From contig CALOBT010000031.1 in the NCBI GenBank assembly GCA_942491575.1, positions 1,798,001-1,862,000 of the forward strand: a stretch of 64,000 nt of DNA. The letters run 5' to 3'. Source of the stretch: CAZHNW01 sp942491575. Lineage in GTDB: Bacteria; Spirochaetota; UBA4802; UBA5550. A model generated the notes under the pieces. That model was not told where the DNA came from, made no database searches, and saw only the letters and a list, made by a program, of their open reading frames with translations. Shown in pieces: positions 17,380 through 26,100 of the stretch. Made by a program: the position numbers and the translations under genes. Within the stretch, counting starts at the first letter, position 1. Every line of letters starts with the position of its first letter.

Positions 17380-19173
17380 ATGGATAATAAACATCTTGCC
17401 GTAATGATGCGGAACAGCGCAGAAAAATTTGCCGGCGAAACAGCCATTAGAGGAAAGGTCGACGGTCAGTGGGTCGGAACAACCTATAATGAAATGCAGG
17501 GGATTATTAATAATCTCGCTTCAGGTCTTCTTGAAATGAATGTCAGGGCTGGGGAAATGGTAGGTATCTTTTCAGCCAACAGGCCGGAATGGCCCATCGT
17601 TGATTTTGCCGTTCTCTCTCTGAGGGGAGTAATGGTTCCCATCTATGGAACAAATACTGCCAAGCAGGCAGCATACATCATTAATGATGCTTCACTCAGA
17701 ATTGTCTTCGCAGGAGATCAGGAACAGTATGATAAGTTAAAGTCTGTATTTGATGAATGTGCTTCTCTGAAAACCATTATTGCCCTGCAGGACAGTATTA
17801 ACATAAGCGGTGATGATTCCATTTATTACAGTGAACTTCTCAAGAAGGGAGAGGCAGCAGGAAGAACGTCAGATATCGAAGCAACGCTTGAAGAAGCAAA
17901 ATCCGATGAACTCTGTACCCTCATCTATACATCCGGAACTACCGGCGATCCGAAGGGGGTAATGCTGAGGCATGATAATTTTGCCCATCAGATCCGTGCC
18001 GTTAATGCACATTTTAATGTTTCAAAAGATGATAAGTCTCTATGTTTCCTCCCCCTGAGTCACGTCTATGAAAGGGCGTGGTCTTACTGTGTTTTTGCAT
18101 GCGGTGCCGAGAATAATTACCTGGATGATACGACAAAGATACTTGAATATCTTGCAGAAGTTCGTCCAACGGCAATGGTCAGTGTGCCGCGTCTTTATGA
18201 AAAGATATACTCCACCGTGCATGACCGTCTTGAAAAGGGACCTGCCGTTAAACGGGCCCTGTTTAATTTTGCATTCAGAAATGGTCACAAGTACGCCTAT
18301 AAGAAAAAAGATAAGAAGTTTATCGGACCATGGCTTGGCTTTAAGCATGCTGTCGCCGATAAACTGGTTCTCTCAAAGATGCGTGACGTCGTCGGCGGTG
18401 ACAAAAATTTCTTTTCAGCCGGGGGGGCTCCACTCTCAAAGGACATTGAAGAGTTCTTCTTTTCAGCGGGACTGATGGTCAGCCAGGGATACGGTCTGAG
18501 TGAAACTTCCCCCATGCTTACCTATAATCCTGCGGGAAGGTTTAAGTTCGGCACTGTCGGGTTTACAGTACCTGAGGTAGAGCTTCGTATTGACGAGGAG
18601 ACCGGTGAAATTCAGGCAAAGGGACCCAATATAATGATAGGGTATTATAATAAGCCCGAGGCTACAAAAGAAGCCTTTACGGAAGACGGCTGGTTTAAAA
18701 CCGGAGATGTAGGGATTATTGATTCAGAAGGCTTTCTTCACATTACAGATCGAATTAAAGACCTCATTATTACTTCAGGGGGGAAAAATATCGCACCACT
18801 GCATATCGAAACCCTCGTGGGTATCGATTTCTACATTGAGCAGATCTGTACCATCGGAGATAAACGTAAATATATCAGCGCCCTGATCGTTCCTAACTTT
18901 CCGGCATTGGAAGAGTGGGCAACGGAAAAGGGAGTAACCTTTGTTTCAAGAGAAGACCTGATCGCCAATGAAAAGGTTAAAGAATTCTATGCGGAAAGGA
19001 TACGGCTGAATTCCAGCGAACTTGCCCAGTATGAGAAAATCAAGAATTTTACTCTCCTGCCGACTGAATTCAGTCAGGAAGGCGGAGAGTTGACGCCTAC
19101 ATTAAAAGTTAAACGTAAGGTTATCGCAGAAAAATATTCTGATATTATTGATAGTATGTATCCTGGTGTATAA
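17380..19173 (+). CDS. Long-chain acyl-CoA synthetase (AMP-forming), second copy
   Basis: 597 residues, paralogue of 6150-7940 along its whole length. Same motifs: TLIYTSGTTGDPKGVML, LCFLPLSHVYERAW, QGYGLSETSP, GWFKTGDVGIIDSEGFLHI, RIKDLIITSGGKNIAP. It makes fatty acyl-CoA from free acid, ATP and CoA. The start is placed at ATG 17380 (MDNKHLA) to match its paralogue; an upstream GTG at 17344 is unsupported. The gene ends in a GC-rich terminator. Two such ligases beside an acyl-CoA dehydrogenase and a TetR regulator suggest fatty-acid uptake or recycling. Confidence 0.93.
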   Translation: MDNKHLAVMMRNSAEKFAGETAIRGKVDGQWVGTTYNEMQGIINNLASGLLEMNVRAGEMVGIFSANRPEWPIVDFAVLSLRGVMVPIYGTNTAKQAAYIINDASLRIVFAGDQEQYDKLKSVFDECASLKTIIALQDSINISGDDSIYYSELLKKGEAAGRTSDIEATLEEAKSDELCTLIYTSGTTGDPKGVMLRHDNFAHQIRAVNAHFNVSKDDKSLCFLPLSHVYERAWSYCVFACGAENNYLDDTTKILEYLAEVRPTAMVSVPRLYEKIYSTVHDRLEKGPAVKRALFNFAFRNGHKYAYKKKDKKFIGPWLGFKHAVADKLVLSKMRDVVGGDKNFFSAGGAPLSKDIEEFFFSAGLMVSQGYGLSETSPMLTYNPAGRFKFGTVGFTVPEVELRIDEETGEIQAKGPNIMIGYYNKPEATKEAFTEDGWFKTGDVGIIDSEGFLHITDRIKDLIITSGGKNIAPLHIETLVGIDFYIEQICTIGDKRKYISALIVPNFPALEEWATEKGVTFVSREDLIANEKVKEFYAERIRLNSSELAQYEKIKNFTLLPTEFSQEGGELTPTLKVKRKVIAEKYSDIIDSMYPGV

Positions 19174-19187
19174 GGGTATAGGAGGTT

Positions 19188-19224
19188 CGCGGCGGCGGTT
19201 GTGGGAGACCGCCGCCGTGTTTTT
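19188..19224 (+). terminator. Rho-independent terminator after acyl-CoA synthetase
   Basis: CGGCGGCGGT (19190-19199), loop TGTGGGAG, ACCGCCGCCG (19208-19217), then a short T-run. It lies within the longest possible reading of the next ORF, which argues that the next gene starts downstream at 19243. Confidence 0.85.
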
Positions 19225-19242
19225 CCCCGGTTAAAAAATTCG

Positions 19243-20541
19243 ATGAATACGGATATTCTCGACATAGAACCCTTCGAAATCTGTTCAATCCGACCACCGA
19301 CAGAAAATCACAGCCTTACATTCAGACTGACACGCAACTGCTACTGGAATAAATGCGGATACTGTCCTGTCTACAAGTTGGGGACGAAATTTTCCCGCAG
19401 GTCAGTCGATGAGGTGCGGGTAGATATACGCCGGGCAAGGCTCATGGATGACTTCCTCTTTGATCGGGGTTTCGGCGTCCCCTTTTTTTCTGAAAATGAT
19501 TTTGCCAGGGTCAGGTCCCTAGTGGATGAGATTAACCGCGGCCGCTGGGAAGCGGGATACCTGGATGATCACTATGAAGGTCCGGAAACAGAACTTCCCC
19601 GCGGTATTGATGAAAGAATGAAGTGGTTTTTAACATGGTTTAAGGACCGCCCTGATCTTGAAGACAGCCTGAACCATATTCTGACCTGGCGTATCGGAGG
19701 CGGTAAGACATGTTTTCTCGGTGATGCTGATAACCTGATTATAAAGCCGGATTTTTTAGAGAGTATCATTGGAGATATTAAAAATAATTTTCCTGCTATT
19801 GAACGCTTTACGATTTACGGACGAACTGCCACTGCATCACGTCTCCGGTCTCTGAAGGATCTGAAACGTTTTGCAGCGGCGGGGCTTAATCGGATTCATT
19901 TTGGCCTGGAGAGCGGCAGTGACCGGGTTCTTGACATGGTCAACAAGGGAGAGACCGCGGATGATCACAGGAGAGGCTGTCAGAAAATAAGTGAAGCGGG
20001 CCTGTCATGTTCCGTTTATGTTATGCCTGGCCTGGGCGGCGAAGAGTTTTCTGCAGAGCATGCATCTGAAACGGCATCGGTACTCTCTGATATTTCCCCG
20101 GATTTTGTTCGGCTCAGGTCACTGGAGATTTTTCCCGGAACTCCTCTTGAAGAAGCCCTTCATGCAGGAAGTTTTATCGAAGCGAGTGAGGAGACGGTTG
20201 TGCGGGAAATCCGGCAACTGGTTGCTTCAATAAAAGGTGAAACCATTATTTACAGCGACAGCGCTTCTAACCTGCTTGCAATCAATGGGAAACTCCCCGA
20301 TGAGCGCCACCTGATGCTTCAGGAGATCGATAATTACCTTGGATTATCCGACAGGAAGAAACTGGTATTCAGCCTGAAGTCGCGGCTGCAGTCCTTCATG
20401 GGGCAGTACGGGGGATTGACTGAAGATGTCTATCATGCAGTACAACCCATGATGCAGAGTGGTGCAGTTGATGTTTCCGGAATTGGCGACGAGAGGATAC
20501 ATCAGGCGATCAAACTTATTCGGGGAAAACTGATGCCTTAG
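19243..20541 (+). CDS. Radical SAM protein (B12-independent core, TIM-barrel type)
   Basis: 432 residues. SAM cluster motif RNCYWNKCGYC (Cys33, 38, 41), a CX4CX2C variant. Further core signs: RFTIYGRTATASRLRSLKDL, IHFGLESGSDRVLDMVNKGE (the GGE/ES region of Elp3/HemN-like proteins), VYVMPGLGGEEFSAEHA and LEIFPGTPLEEAL. This places it with the HemN/Elp3-like subgroup of unknown function. The middle insert (90-150) is Trp-rich (MKWFLTWFKDRPDLEDSL). Start ATG 19243 is chosen because the terminator hairpin precludes a start at GTG 19201. Stand-alone; substrate unknown. Confidence 0.85.
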   Translation: MNTDILDIEPFEICSIRPPTENHSLTFRLTRNCYWNKCGYCPVYKLGTKFSRRSVDEVRVDIRRARLMDDFLFDRGFGVPFFSENDFARVRSLVDEINRGRWEAGYLDDHYEGPETELPRGIDERMKWFLTWFKDRPDLEDSLNHILTWRIGGGKTCFLGDADNLIIKPDFLESIIGDIKNNFPAIERFTIYGRTATASRLRSLKDLKRFAAAGLNRIHFGLESGSDRVLDMVNKGETADDHRRGCQKISEAGLSCSVYVMPGLGGEEFSAEHASETASVLSDISPDFVRLRSLEIFPGTPLEEALHAGSFIEASEETVVREIRQLVASIKGETIIYSDSASNLLAINGKLPDERHLMLQEIDNYLGLSDRKKLVFSLKSRLQSFMGQYGGLTEDVYHAVQPMMQSGAVDVSGIGDERIHQAIKLIRGKLMP

Positions 20542-20559
20542 TAATACGGTTATTGTTTG

Positions 20560-21207
20560 TTAAATAGACAGCATCGGTTTCAGTTCATCGAAGGGGAAGC
20601 CGTTTGCTTCACCGCTCCAGCAGTCCCATTTAAATATGCAATCTTTGACTGAATATGAAATATCGAAGGAGACGGTTCCTCCCACAGCTCCCTCTGCTGT
20701 CAGGATTCCCTTCAGGTTATAGGAAGTCACTGAACCGAAGGGGCCGTGTAGATGGAGGTCAAAGGTTGTATTCATGCCGGTTGTCTGTCCCTCTGCGGAT
20801 GCGCAGTCTGACAGGGTAATCTGAAGGTCCGCATCCCAGGAGGTATCCCCCATCCGGTAATCAACGGCAGTATCTCCAGTGATGGAGACGCATGGATTCA
20901 GGGATTGAATTACCACATCGGGATCGCCGACTTTTATCGGGAAGGATATTTCCAGGGCCTCCTCATCATCGTTGAACTGCAGGTTGAGGAAATCTTCCAG
21001 AACAATGGCTGTTTCTTCAAGCGTCAAGGGGATTGGGGGAACAGGTTCGGGATCGGATTTTGAACCGCTGGTGATCTCCGATTCAGTGATAACGGTGGTT
21101 CCCAGGAATTCTGTAGTCTGGTTATCCATGTCATTAATGAGGTTTCCGCAGGATACCAGGGATATCAATAACAATGCAATTATTGGGAATTTTTGGAGAC
21201 TCTTCAT
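20560..21207 (-). CDS. Secreted lipoprotein
   Basis: 215 residues. Lipoprotein signal peptide with lipobox LISLVSC|GN (Cys about 21). A Pro-rich linker (DPEPVPPIPLTLEE) is followed by a beta-rich domain with four further cysteines (CVSI, SDCASAE, DCIFKWDC) that could form disulphides. The longer frame extending to 21483 lacks a signal peptide at its end, so the start is ATG 21205-21207. Last gene after the ECF sigma / barrel set on the same strand. Family not recognised. Confidence 0.82.
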   Translation of the reverse strand: MKSLQKFPIIALLLISLVSCGNLINDMDNQTTEFLGTTVITESEITSGSKSDPEPVPPIPLTLEETAIVLEDFLNLQFNDDEEALEISFPIKVGDPDVVIQSLNPCVSITGDTAVDYRMGDTSWDADLQITLSDCASAEGQTTGMNTTFDLHLHGPFGSVTSYNLKGILTAEGAVGGTVSFDISYSVKDCIFKWDCWSGEANGFPFDELKPMLSI

Positions 21208-21415
21208 AAAAAAATACCTCTGAACTGCTTGGGGGAACCTTACAGGACAGAGGCATATCTTATCAAGTACTTTACAAGAAGGTGTGGAAAAAACTGTAAC
21301 CGGGATCTGAATTGAGAAAGGACCCGGATATTCCAGTTGTTTCCTCAGAAATATAGAATGATTATTTATCAATAATGAGGTAAAAATGAAGCAAAAATGA
21401 GGAGAAAAAAGTTGT

Positions 21416-22519
21416 CTACAGGGAGAAATTAAGGGTTGCCATGATACTGAATCCCGTTGAATGAATCGGGTTTTTTTCTTCAAAACGCATGGAATAAAAC
21501 CATTCCGTAAAGAGAATCAGCTGTTGGCTGATTCTGAATCCTCCCCCGGCACTCGTAGAAAAAGTACCCTCCATGCTGCTGCGGGAGGTATTATCCGGCA
21601 TGCTGAAGCCATCACCGGATTTATGAGATAATGATACCCGGGTGGCGCCTCCGGAAAGAGATAAGCGAAGGTTTATTCTTCCCGTTAAGGGATACTGCAG
21701 CCCTGTAACACCCAGAATTGGCAGCAGTGTTATCCGGTCATCTTCATTTACCTTTCCCTGAAAGACCTGGTAGCCGGATCGAATACCGAAAAACAGGTAT
21801 TTCGTCAGTGGTATTGATAGATTACGAAGGGGGAAGACTTCAAGGGAACAGTGAAAACCGTATCCTTTATTCACCAGTTCATTGAATTTTCCTGCAGGGA
21901 ATACCATAACCCAGTCAATTGAAAAATTCATCGGAAAACGAACGGATGTTTTCTCCGGTTTTTTTTTCGTGACTTCCTTTTCTGCCGGGGGGTTGTTGAG
22001 AGATGGTTTGACGGGTGGGGCGGGTTTTTTATTAAAATTAAGGATATCCCTGGTGATTTTATCAGCAAGGATTTTTATTGCAGGTCGTCTGTCTTCCTCC
22101 CCTGTGAATTCCTGCTGATAGGAATTCACCACAAGGCCTTCCGGCATCAGGTGTACCCGGGCAAAAAGTGTATATCCTTCATTCTTTTCAAGAGTCCCGG
22201 TAATGATAAAACGTGAAGAAAGCATGGATCCGATGCTTTTTATACATTTACTGCTGCGGCAATTATGGGGTTCCAGATTTTTTGAGGCAAAGGCCCTGCG
22301 TATCTGGTTCCGTTCCAGAAGGGTGAAGGTATTTTGCATGAAGAGTGCCATTTCAAGGCTGTCCCGTACTATCTGGGTATAACCTTCATTACTTCCCGTT
22401 GAAAGGAAGGATAGGACAGCTATACGCTCTTTCGTTTGACATGGTGCATCTGCAGGAAATGATCCATGAAAGAGAAAGATGATGAAGCTGAATATTAGAA
22501 AATAGAAAAATCTTTTCAT
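21416..22519 (-). CDS. TolB/CsgG-like domain fused to an outer-membrane barrel
   Basis: 367 residues. A signal peptide (KRFFYFLIFSFIIFLFHGS) precedes an N-terminal domain of the CsgG/FlgT/TolB-like type (about 30-150): IAVLSFLSTGSNEGYT, FTLLERNQIRRAFASKN, then SRFIITGTLEKNEGYTLFARV. It includes a Cys pair (NCRSSKCIKSIG) common in these proteins. A Pro/Lys linker (KKPAPPVKPSLNNPPAEKE) leads to a C-terminal domain of beta strands ending in FSIMATLNFSL, an outer-membrane-type terminal strand. It probably sits in the outer membrane and couples an envelope stimulus to the adjacent sigma/membrane-partner pair (inference). Confidence 0.8.
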   Translation of the reverse strand: MKRFFYFLIFSFIIFLFHGSFPADAPCQTKERIAVLSFLSTGSNEGYTQIVRDSLEMALFMQNTFTLLERNQIRRAFASKNLEPHNCRSSKCIKSIGSMLSSRFIITGTLEKNEGYTLFARVHLMPEGLVVNSYQQEFTGEEDRRPAIKILADKITRDILNFNKKPAPPVKPSLNNPPAEKEVTKKKPEKTSVRFPMNFSIDWVMVFPAGKFNELVNKGYGFHCSLEVFPLRNLSIPLTKYLFFGIRSGYQVFQGKVNEDDRITLLPILGVTGLQYPLTGRINLRLSLSGGATRVSLSHKSGDGFSMPDNTSRSSMEGTFSTSAGGGFRISQQLILFTEWFYSMRFEEKNPIHSTGFSIMATLNFSL

Positions 22520-22596
22520 GCTTTTATGCGGCAGATGAAATGCCCTGACGTATACCTCGCCATTATTATCTGTCTGCGCCGGTGATGGCCCCTGTT

Positions 22597-23259
22597 TTAT
22601 TTGTACTCAGCCTGTAGATCTTTTTTCTTTTGAATAACAGCCGTCAGTTCCAGAGCCAGTTTTTCCAGAACAACCGGAAGTTCTGTTTTCGAAGAGGCCG
22701 CAGCTTCGGTAATATACAGGATACCGGAGGTTTTTGAATCTACAATTTTTACAGTGAGAAATACCTTTTCTCCGGACTTTTCCATCGTACCAATCATAAT
22801 GTATGGGACATTGTTGATATGGCTGTCCGTCGAAATTCTGCTCTTTAAGTTTTCGCTGACAGAATTCAATTTTTCCGTAAAAATTTTTGTAGAGGCCGTT
22901 ACGGTTTTATCGGACATGGTGACAGATTGAAAGGGGCGTACCAGCAGGGAAGCCTCAACAGACGGTGCAGCCAGTTTTACTACAGTAATACTACCTGCTG
23001 TGATGGCTGTCGCAACCGTAAGGGGAACAACAATATTTGTTGCAGGTATCCATGTAGCAGCGCGTCTCATCAGGAAAAAAATAAAGGTGCCAATTGATGC
23101 TGTGAGGGTAATTCTACCCGTCCTTTTCAGGATCCTTTTGTATCCTGTTTTCATGGAGCGCGGCATTTCACTTCGAATCTCACGGGGAATATTCCTTGTC
23201 ATTCCCTCAGATTCGAGGAGTTTAATGAGTGGACTCTCGTTATTATTCTGATATTTCAT
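22597..23259 (-). CDS. Membrane partner of ECF sigma factor (putative anti-sigma)
   Basis: 220 residues, no named family recognised. A short basic cytoplasmic N-terminus (1-50) is followed by two hydrophobic segments (about 50-65 and 75-100; ITLTASIGTFIFFLM, VVPLTVATAITAGSITVV). The outer domain (about 100-215) has a strand/helix pattern like the TolB/LpoB-type fold (VPYIMIGTMEKSGEKVFLTV, VDSKTSGILYITEAAAS). It overlaps the sigma gene by 4 bases (ATGA), the classic arrangement for anti-sigma genes. The outer domain resembles that of the neighbouring CsgG-like protein, so they may interact. Confidence 0.72.
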   Translation of the reverse strand: MKYQNNNESPLIKLLESEGMTRNIPREIRSEMPRSMKTGYKRILKRTGRITLTASIGTFIFFLMRRAATWIPATNIVVPLTVATAITAGSITVVKLAAPSVEASLLVRPFQSVTMSDKTVTASTKIFTEKLNSVSENLKSRISTDSHINNVPYIMIGTMEKSGEKVFLTVKIVDSKTSGILYITEAAASSKTELPVVLEKLALELTAVIQKKKDLQAEYK

Positions 23260-23789
23260 AAAATATCTCCGGCCTCCATGATACCCTTTTCCCGAAGCCT
23301 GTGCAGTATTTTAAGTTCAATCTTTTTAAATCTGTACTCTACCTGCCACCTTGTCATGCCAAGAAAGGAAGCTGCATCCTTGAATGTAAAAGAATATATG
23401 GATACCAGTTCAAATAGGATCCTCTCCTGTTCACTGGCATAATTATTTTCATCTGCTAAAATATCAGCAATAATTATCTGGGTCTCTCTTGTTTCAGTTT
23501 CAACGGAAACAATGGCTGTATCCCGTATGGTATCTATATCAACAGTATCTTTTTTCGCATTGGCTTTTTTGTTATAGTAATTCGTTATCTCAAATCTAAG
23601 GGCCGTGAAGAGCCAGCTGCGAATATCATTAACCTCAGTAAACTTGTTATTCAGCCTGATAAAAACTTCCTGGGCAATGTCTTCCGCATCTTCTCTGTTG
23701 CCTGTTTTTGTATATACCATGCTGAAAACCAGCGGGTAATATTCATTGTAGGCTATGCGAAAAGACGTGTCTTTCTTTTTTTTCGTCAT
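23256..23789 (-). CDS. ECF-type RNA polymerase sigma factor
   Basis: 177 residues. Region 2 (about 12-75): YYPLVFSMVYTKTGNREDAE, DIAQEVFIRLNNKF and RSWLFTALRFEITNYYNK. Region 4 (about 120-172): FTFKDAASFLGMTRWQVEYR, a helix-turn-helix. It redirects RNA polymerase to stress or envelope promoters. Start at ATG 23787-23789; a TTG just upstream is not needed. First gene of the minus-strand unit sigma, membrane partner, CsgG-like barrel, lipoprotein. Confidence 0.92.
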   Translation of the reverse strand: MTKKKKDTSFRIAYNEYYPLVFSMVYTKTGNREDAEDIAQEVFIRLNNKFTEVNDIRSWLFTALRFEITNYYNKKANAKKDTVDIDTIRDTAIVSVETETRETQIIIADILADENNYASEQERILFELVSIYSFTFKDAASFLGMTRWQVEYRFKKIELKILHRLREKGIMEAGDIL

Positions 23790-23792
23790 CAA

Positions 23793-24135
23793 GAGCTCTT
23801 CTAAATATTAAAGAATGTATAAACTGATGATAAGAGGAAACTTTTACTAATATTTTGGCAAGAAATAAATCTAAAAGATAAATAATGTAACTATTACCTG
23901 TTATTCGGCTATAATATACAGTGTAAATTGAAATTGTGACATAATTTACGCTTTTTTGTAGTTTTTTACTAATTAATTAAAAATTGTATTTGACGATTTA
24001 CATTCTAAAATGTTGGGATGTGATCAGGAAACGAAATTGTTGTATGTAGTTTTCCTTCGACAGGAGGGGAGACTATTTCATCAAGCTTCAATATATTATA
24101 TATAGATATTTATAGATATTCCAGGAAGTTCCGAT
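23793..24135. other. Intergenic region between divergent ECF and TetR genes
   Basis: 343 AT-rich bases with no gene seen. It holds an interrupted palindrome GTAAATT...AATTTAC (about 23924-23950) and an exact tandem decamer TATAGATATT (24101-24120) just before the TetR start. Both are candidate regulator sites; neither is proven. Confidence 0.45.
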
Positions 24136-24870
24136 ATGCCAAAAAGTCTTGAAACAAAAGAACGCATCCTTCACTCAGCGAAAAAGGAATTTGCCGAGCG
24201 CGGTTTCGATGGTGCCAGAATGGGATCTATTGCCAGCAGGGCAAACGCAAACCAGGCACTGCTTCATTATTACTTCAAGTCTAAGGAAAAACTCTACGAA
24301 GAGGTGCTTCATCATTACTTTATTATTGAAGATGAAAAGCTTTTCCGTGAGGGATTGAGCAAATTTAACCTCTCTCATCATGAGGGACTCTATATCGGCA
24401 TTTATCTCCTGGTAAATCTACCCTTCGGGGGACTCGATCCGGATTTCAGCCGGATTATGTCGAGGGAAGTCGCCGAAGGGAGAAAACATCTTCGAAACCT
24501 GACCCTGGAATATTTTATGCCCCGTGTACAGAGTTTTGTGGAAGTCATCGAACTTGGGGTCAAGGAAGGGGTTTTTGAAACTGTGAGTCCATACATGGTG
24601 GTCATGCAGCTCATGTCATTTGTTATTTCCTGGCATAATCAGCAGCAGACCGGAGAAGAGGAACTGGGACTTGATATGACCGGTAATGACGGGAGATCAA
24701 GCCAGCAGGTGCTTGACTTCCTTTTGCATCATACCTTCAAGGGCCTGACTCCCGTTGGGCAGGTGGTGGAAATCCCGAAAATTGAGCCGAGTATTATTCA
24801 GGTACTGGACAGTACTATTTTGGAAATCAGTTCAAGGCATATCGGTAAAAATATTCAGGAAAGCAGCTGA
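24136..24870 (+). CDS. TetR/AcrR-family transcriptional regulator
   Basis: 244 residues. The N-terminal HTH (about 5-55) reads KERILHSAKKEFAERGFDGA, MGSIASRANANQALLHYYFK, SKEKLYEEVLH, which is canonical TetR. The remaining residues form a helical ligand-binding domain with no specific signature. Its ligand and target are unknown; members of this kind often respond to acyl-CoA or lipophilic compounds, and two acyl-CoA ligases and an acyl-CoA dehydrogenase are in the window. RBS GGAAG. Stand-alone, with an exact decamer repeat just upstream. Confidence 0.92.
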   Translation: MPKSLETKERILHSAKKEFAERGFDGARMGSIASRANANQALLHYYFKSKEKLYEEVLHHYFIIEDEKLFREGLSKFNLSHHEGLYIGIYLLVNLPFGGLDPDFSRIMSREVAEGRKHLRNLTLEYFMPRVQSFVEVIELGVKEGVFETVSPYMVVMQLMSFVISWHNQQQTGEEELGLDMTGNDGRSSQQVLDFLLHHTFKGLTPVGQVVEIPKIEPSIIQVLDSTILEISSRHIGKNIQESS

Positions 24871-25069
24871 TAAAATTTTTTAACTTCCTTTCAAACAGGC
24901 CGGTGATTCCGCTGCAATAGGTTTTTGTAATCTACTCGACGATACCCTTTATTAATGTATCCCGTCATCAATCCAGTATGTATTTAATTCCCTTTTTTGT
25001 CACTCCCGTTCTATTTGAGCAGCCAATAAATCCCATATGGGATAATTGCTGTCCATTACTGTGGCAATA

Positions 25070-25792
25070 TTAATAATTAACAAAAAAGAGACTTCCCAGG
25101 TCTATAACCGGTTCTTCTGAGAGAAATGCAATTTCCCTGCCGGAACGTTTTATGAAATTTTTTATCGCCTGCGCATCGGGATGATGGTCAATAGCGCCGG
25201 TAAAGAAAAGCCGGTTGTCCAGGATTCCCGTGGCGCCCCCGATGAAACCGTGCCGGTATCCCGGCAGGAGTATATATCCCGGATTAATCAGCAAAGAATC
25301 CATACCCTGCTGCAGTGCCGCTCCGTGAATTCCCGCATCGGCGGTGATGATGTGATTTTCAGAGACAATGCAGGTGGAGCACTTGCTGTAGCCCTGGGAT
25401 ACATTTACCAGGGGGATATTCTCTGTGGCGAGGAAACTTCGAATTTTACGTTCAGTCATGTCTTCCCGGTGAAAGGCAACTCTGCCTGTGCAGGCAACAT
25501 TAAATGCGATGTCTTTCGGGTAACGGGAACCGAGCTGACTCTCACAGATGATAACTTCCCCTAAATTTTTTAAAGCATTTATAAAGGAAGTTGAAAGTTC
25601 ATTGTGACAGAAAAACCTGTCGTGATGGAAAAAAAGCTGCAGGTCAGGGTGACCCTTCAGAGGAGGGGCAACATTTTTTGTGACGGGGACGGGAAGCGCC
25701 TCAATGCCGTATCTTTGCAGGCCCTCGAAGAGACTCTCCGGCGCCTCGGGATTTATTATAACAACTGCTGAACTCATATTAAAGGAAGACAT
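25070..25792 (-). CDS. DUF6873-like (GME-fold) protein
   Basis: 240 residues. Hydrophobic and soluble. Motifs resemble the DUF6873 family assigned to the amidinotransferase-like (GME) fold: NVSQGYSKCSTCIVSENHII, TADAGIHGAALQQGMD, and GFIGGATG near the C-terminus. Two Cys in YSKCSTC could bind metal or act catalytically. No biochemical function is known to me. Isolated on the minus strand between TetR and a chemotaxis receptor. Confidence 0.75.
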   Translation of the reverse strand: MSSFNMSSAVVIINPEAPESLFEGLQRYGIEALPVPVTKNVAPPLKGHPDLQLFFHHDRFFCHNELSTSFINALKNLGEVIICESQLGSRYPKDIAFNVACTGRVAFHREDMTERKIRSFLATENIPLVNVSQGYSKCSTCIVSENHIITADAGIHGAALQQGMDSLLINPGYILLPGYRHGFIGGATGILDNRLFFTGAIDHHPDAQAIKNFIKRSGREIAFLSEEPVIDLGSLFFVNY

Positions 25793-26100
25793 TTCTCCAT
25801 TAATCTATTTCAGACCCCGTGCTTTTCTCCGTGGCAAAGGGGCTTGCCATGCTTCGGTATTTCCGCTTATGAGGAAAAAATTGTCAAATGAATTCCTGAA
25901 AGTGGAAGTCGGTTTATAGAAGAAAATGGAGTGCTTCCGGTTGACTTCATTTTTGATAAAAGGATTATTTTGTTGTCCCCGCCGGTGTTGTATGGTATTA
26001 TTCAGAAGCTTCTAAATGTATAGGAAATATAATTATTCTGTTGGCAGATGTTTTTATATACATAAGTCTTCGGCATTAATGATAGAGAAGGAGAAGAGCA
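25793..26100. other. Intergenic region before chemotaxis receptor
   Basis: 308 bases. A short plus-strand frame crosses its left part but has no coding character. The right part is AT-rich leader ending in GAAGGAGAAGAG, the RBS of the chemotaxis receptor. No RNA gene seen. Confidence 0.4.

Noticed and set aside
19201..19242. Upstream GTG start for the radical SAM gene
   Set aside because: Overlaps the terminator hairpin of the previous gene and has no RBS.
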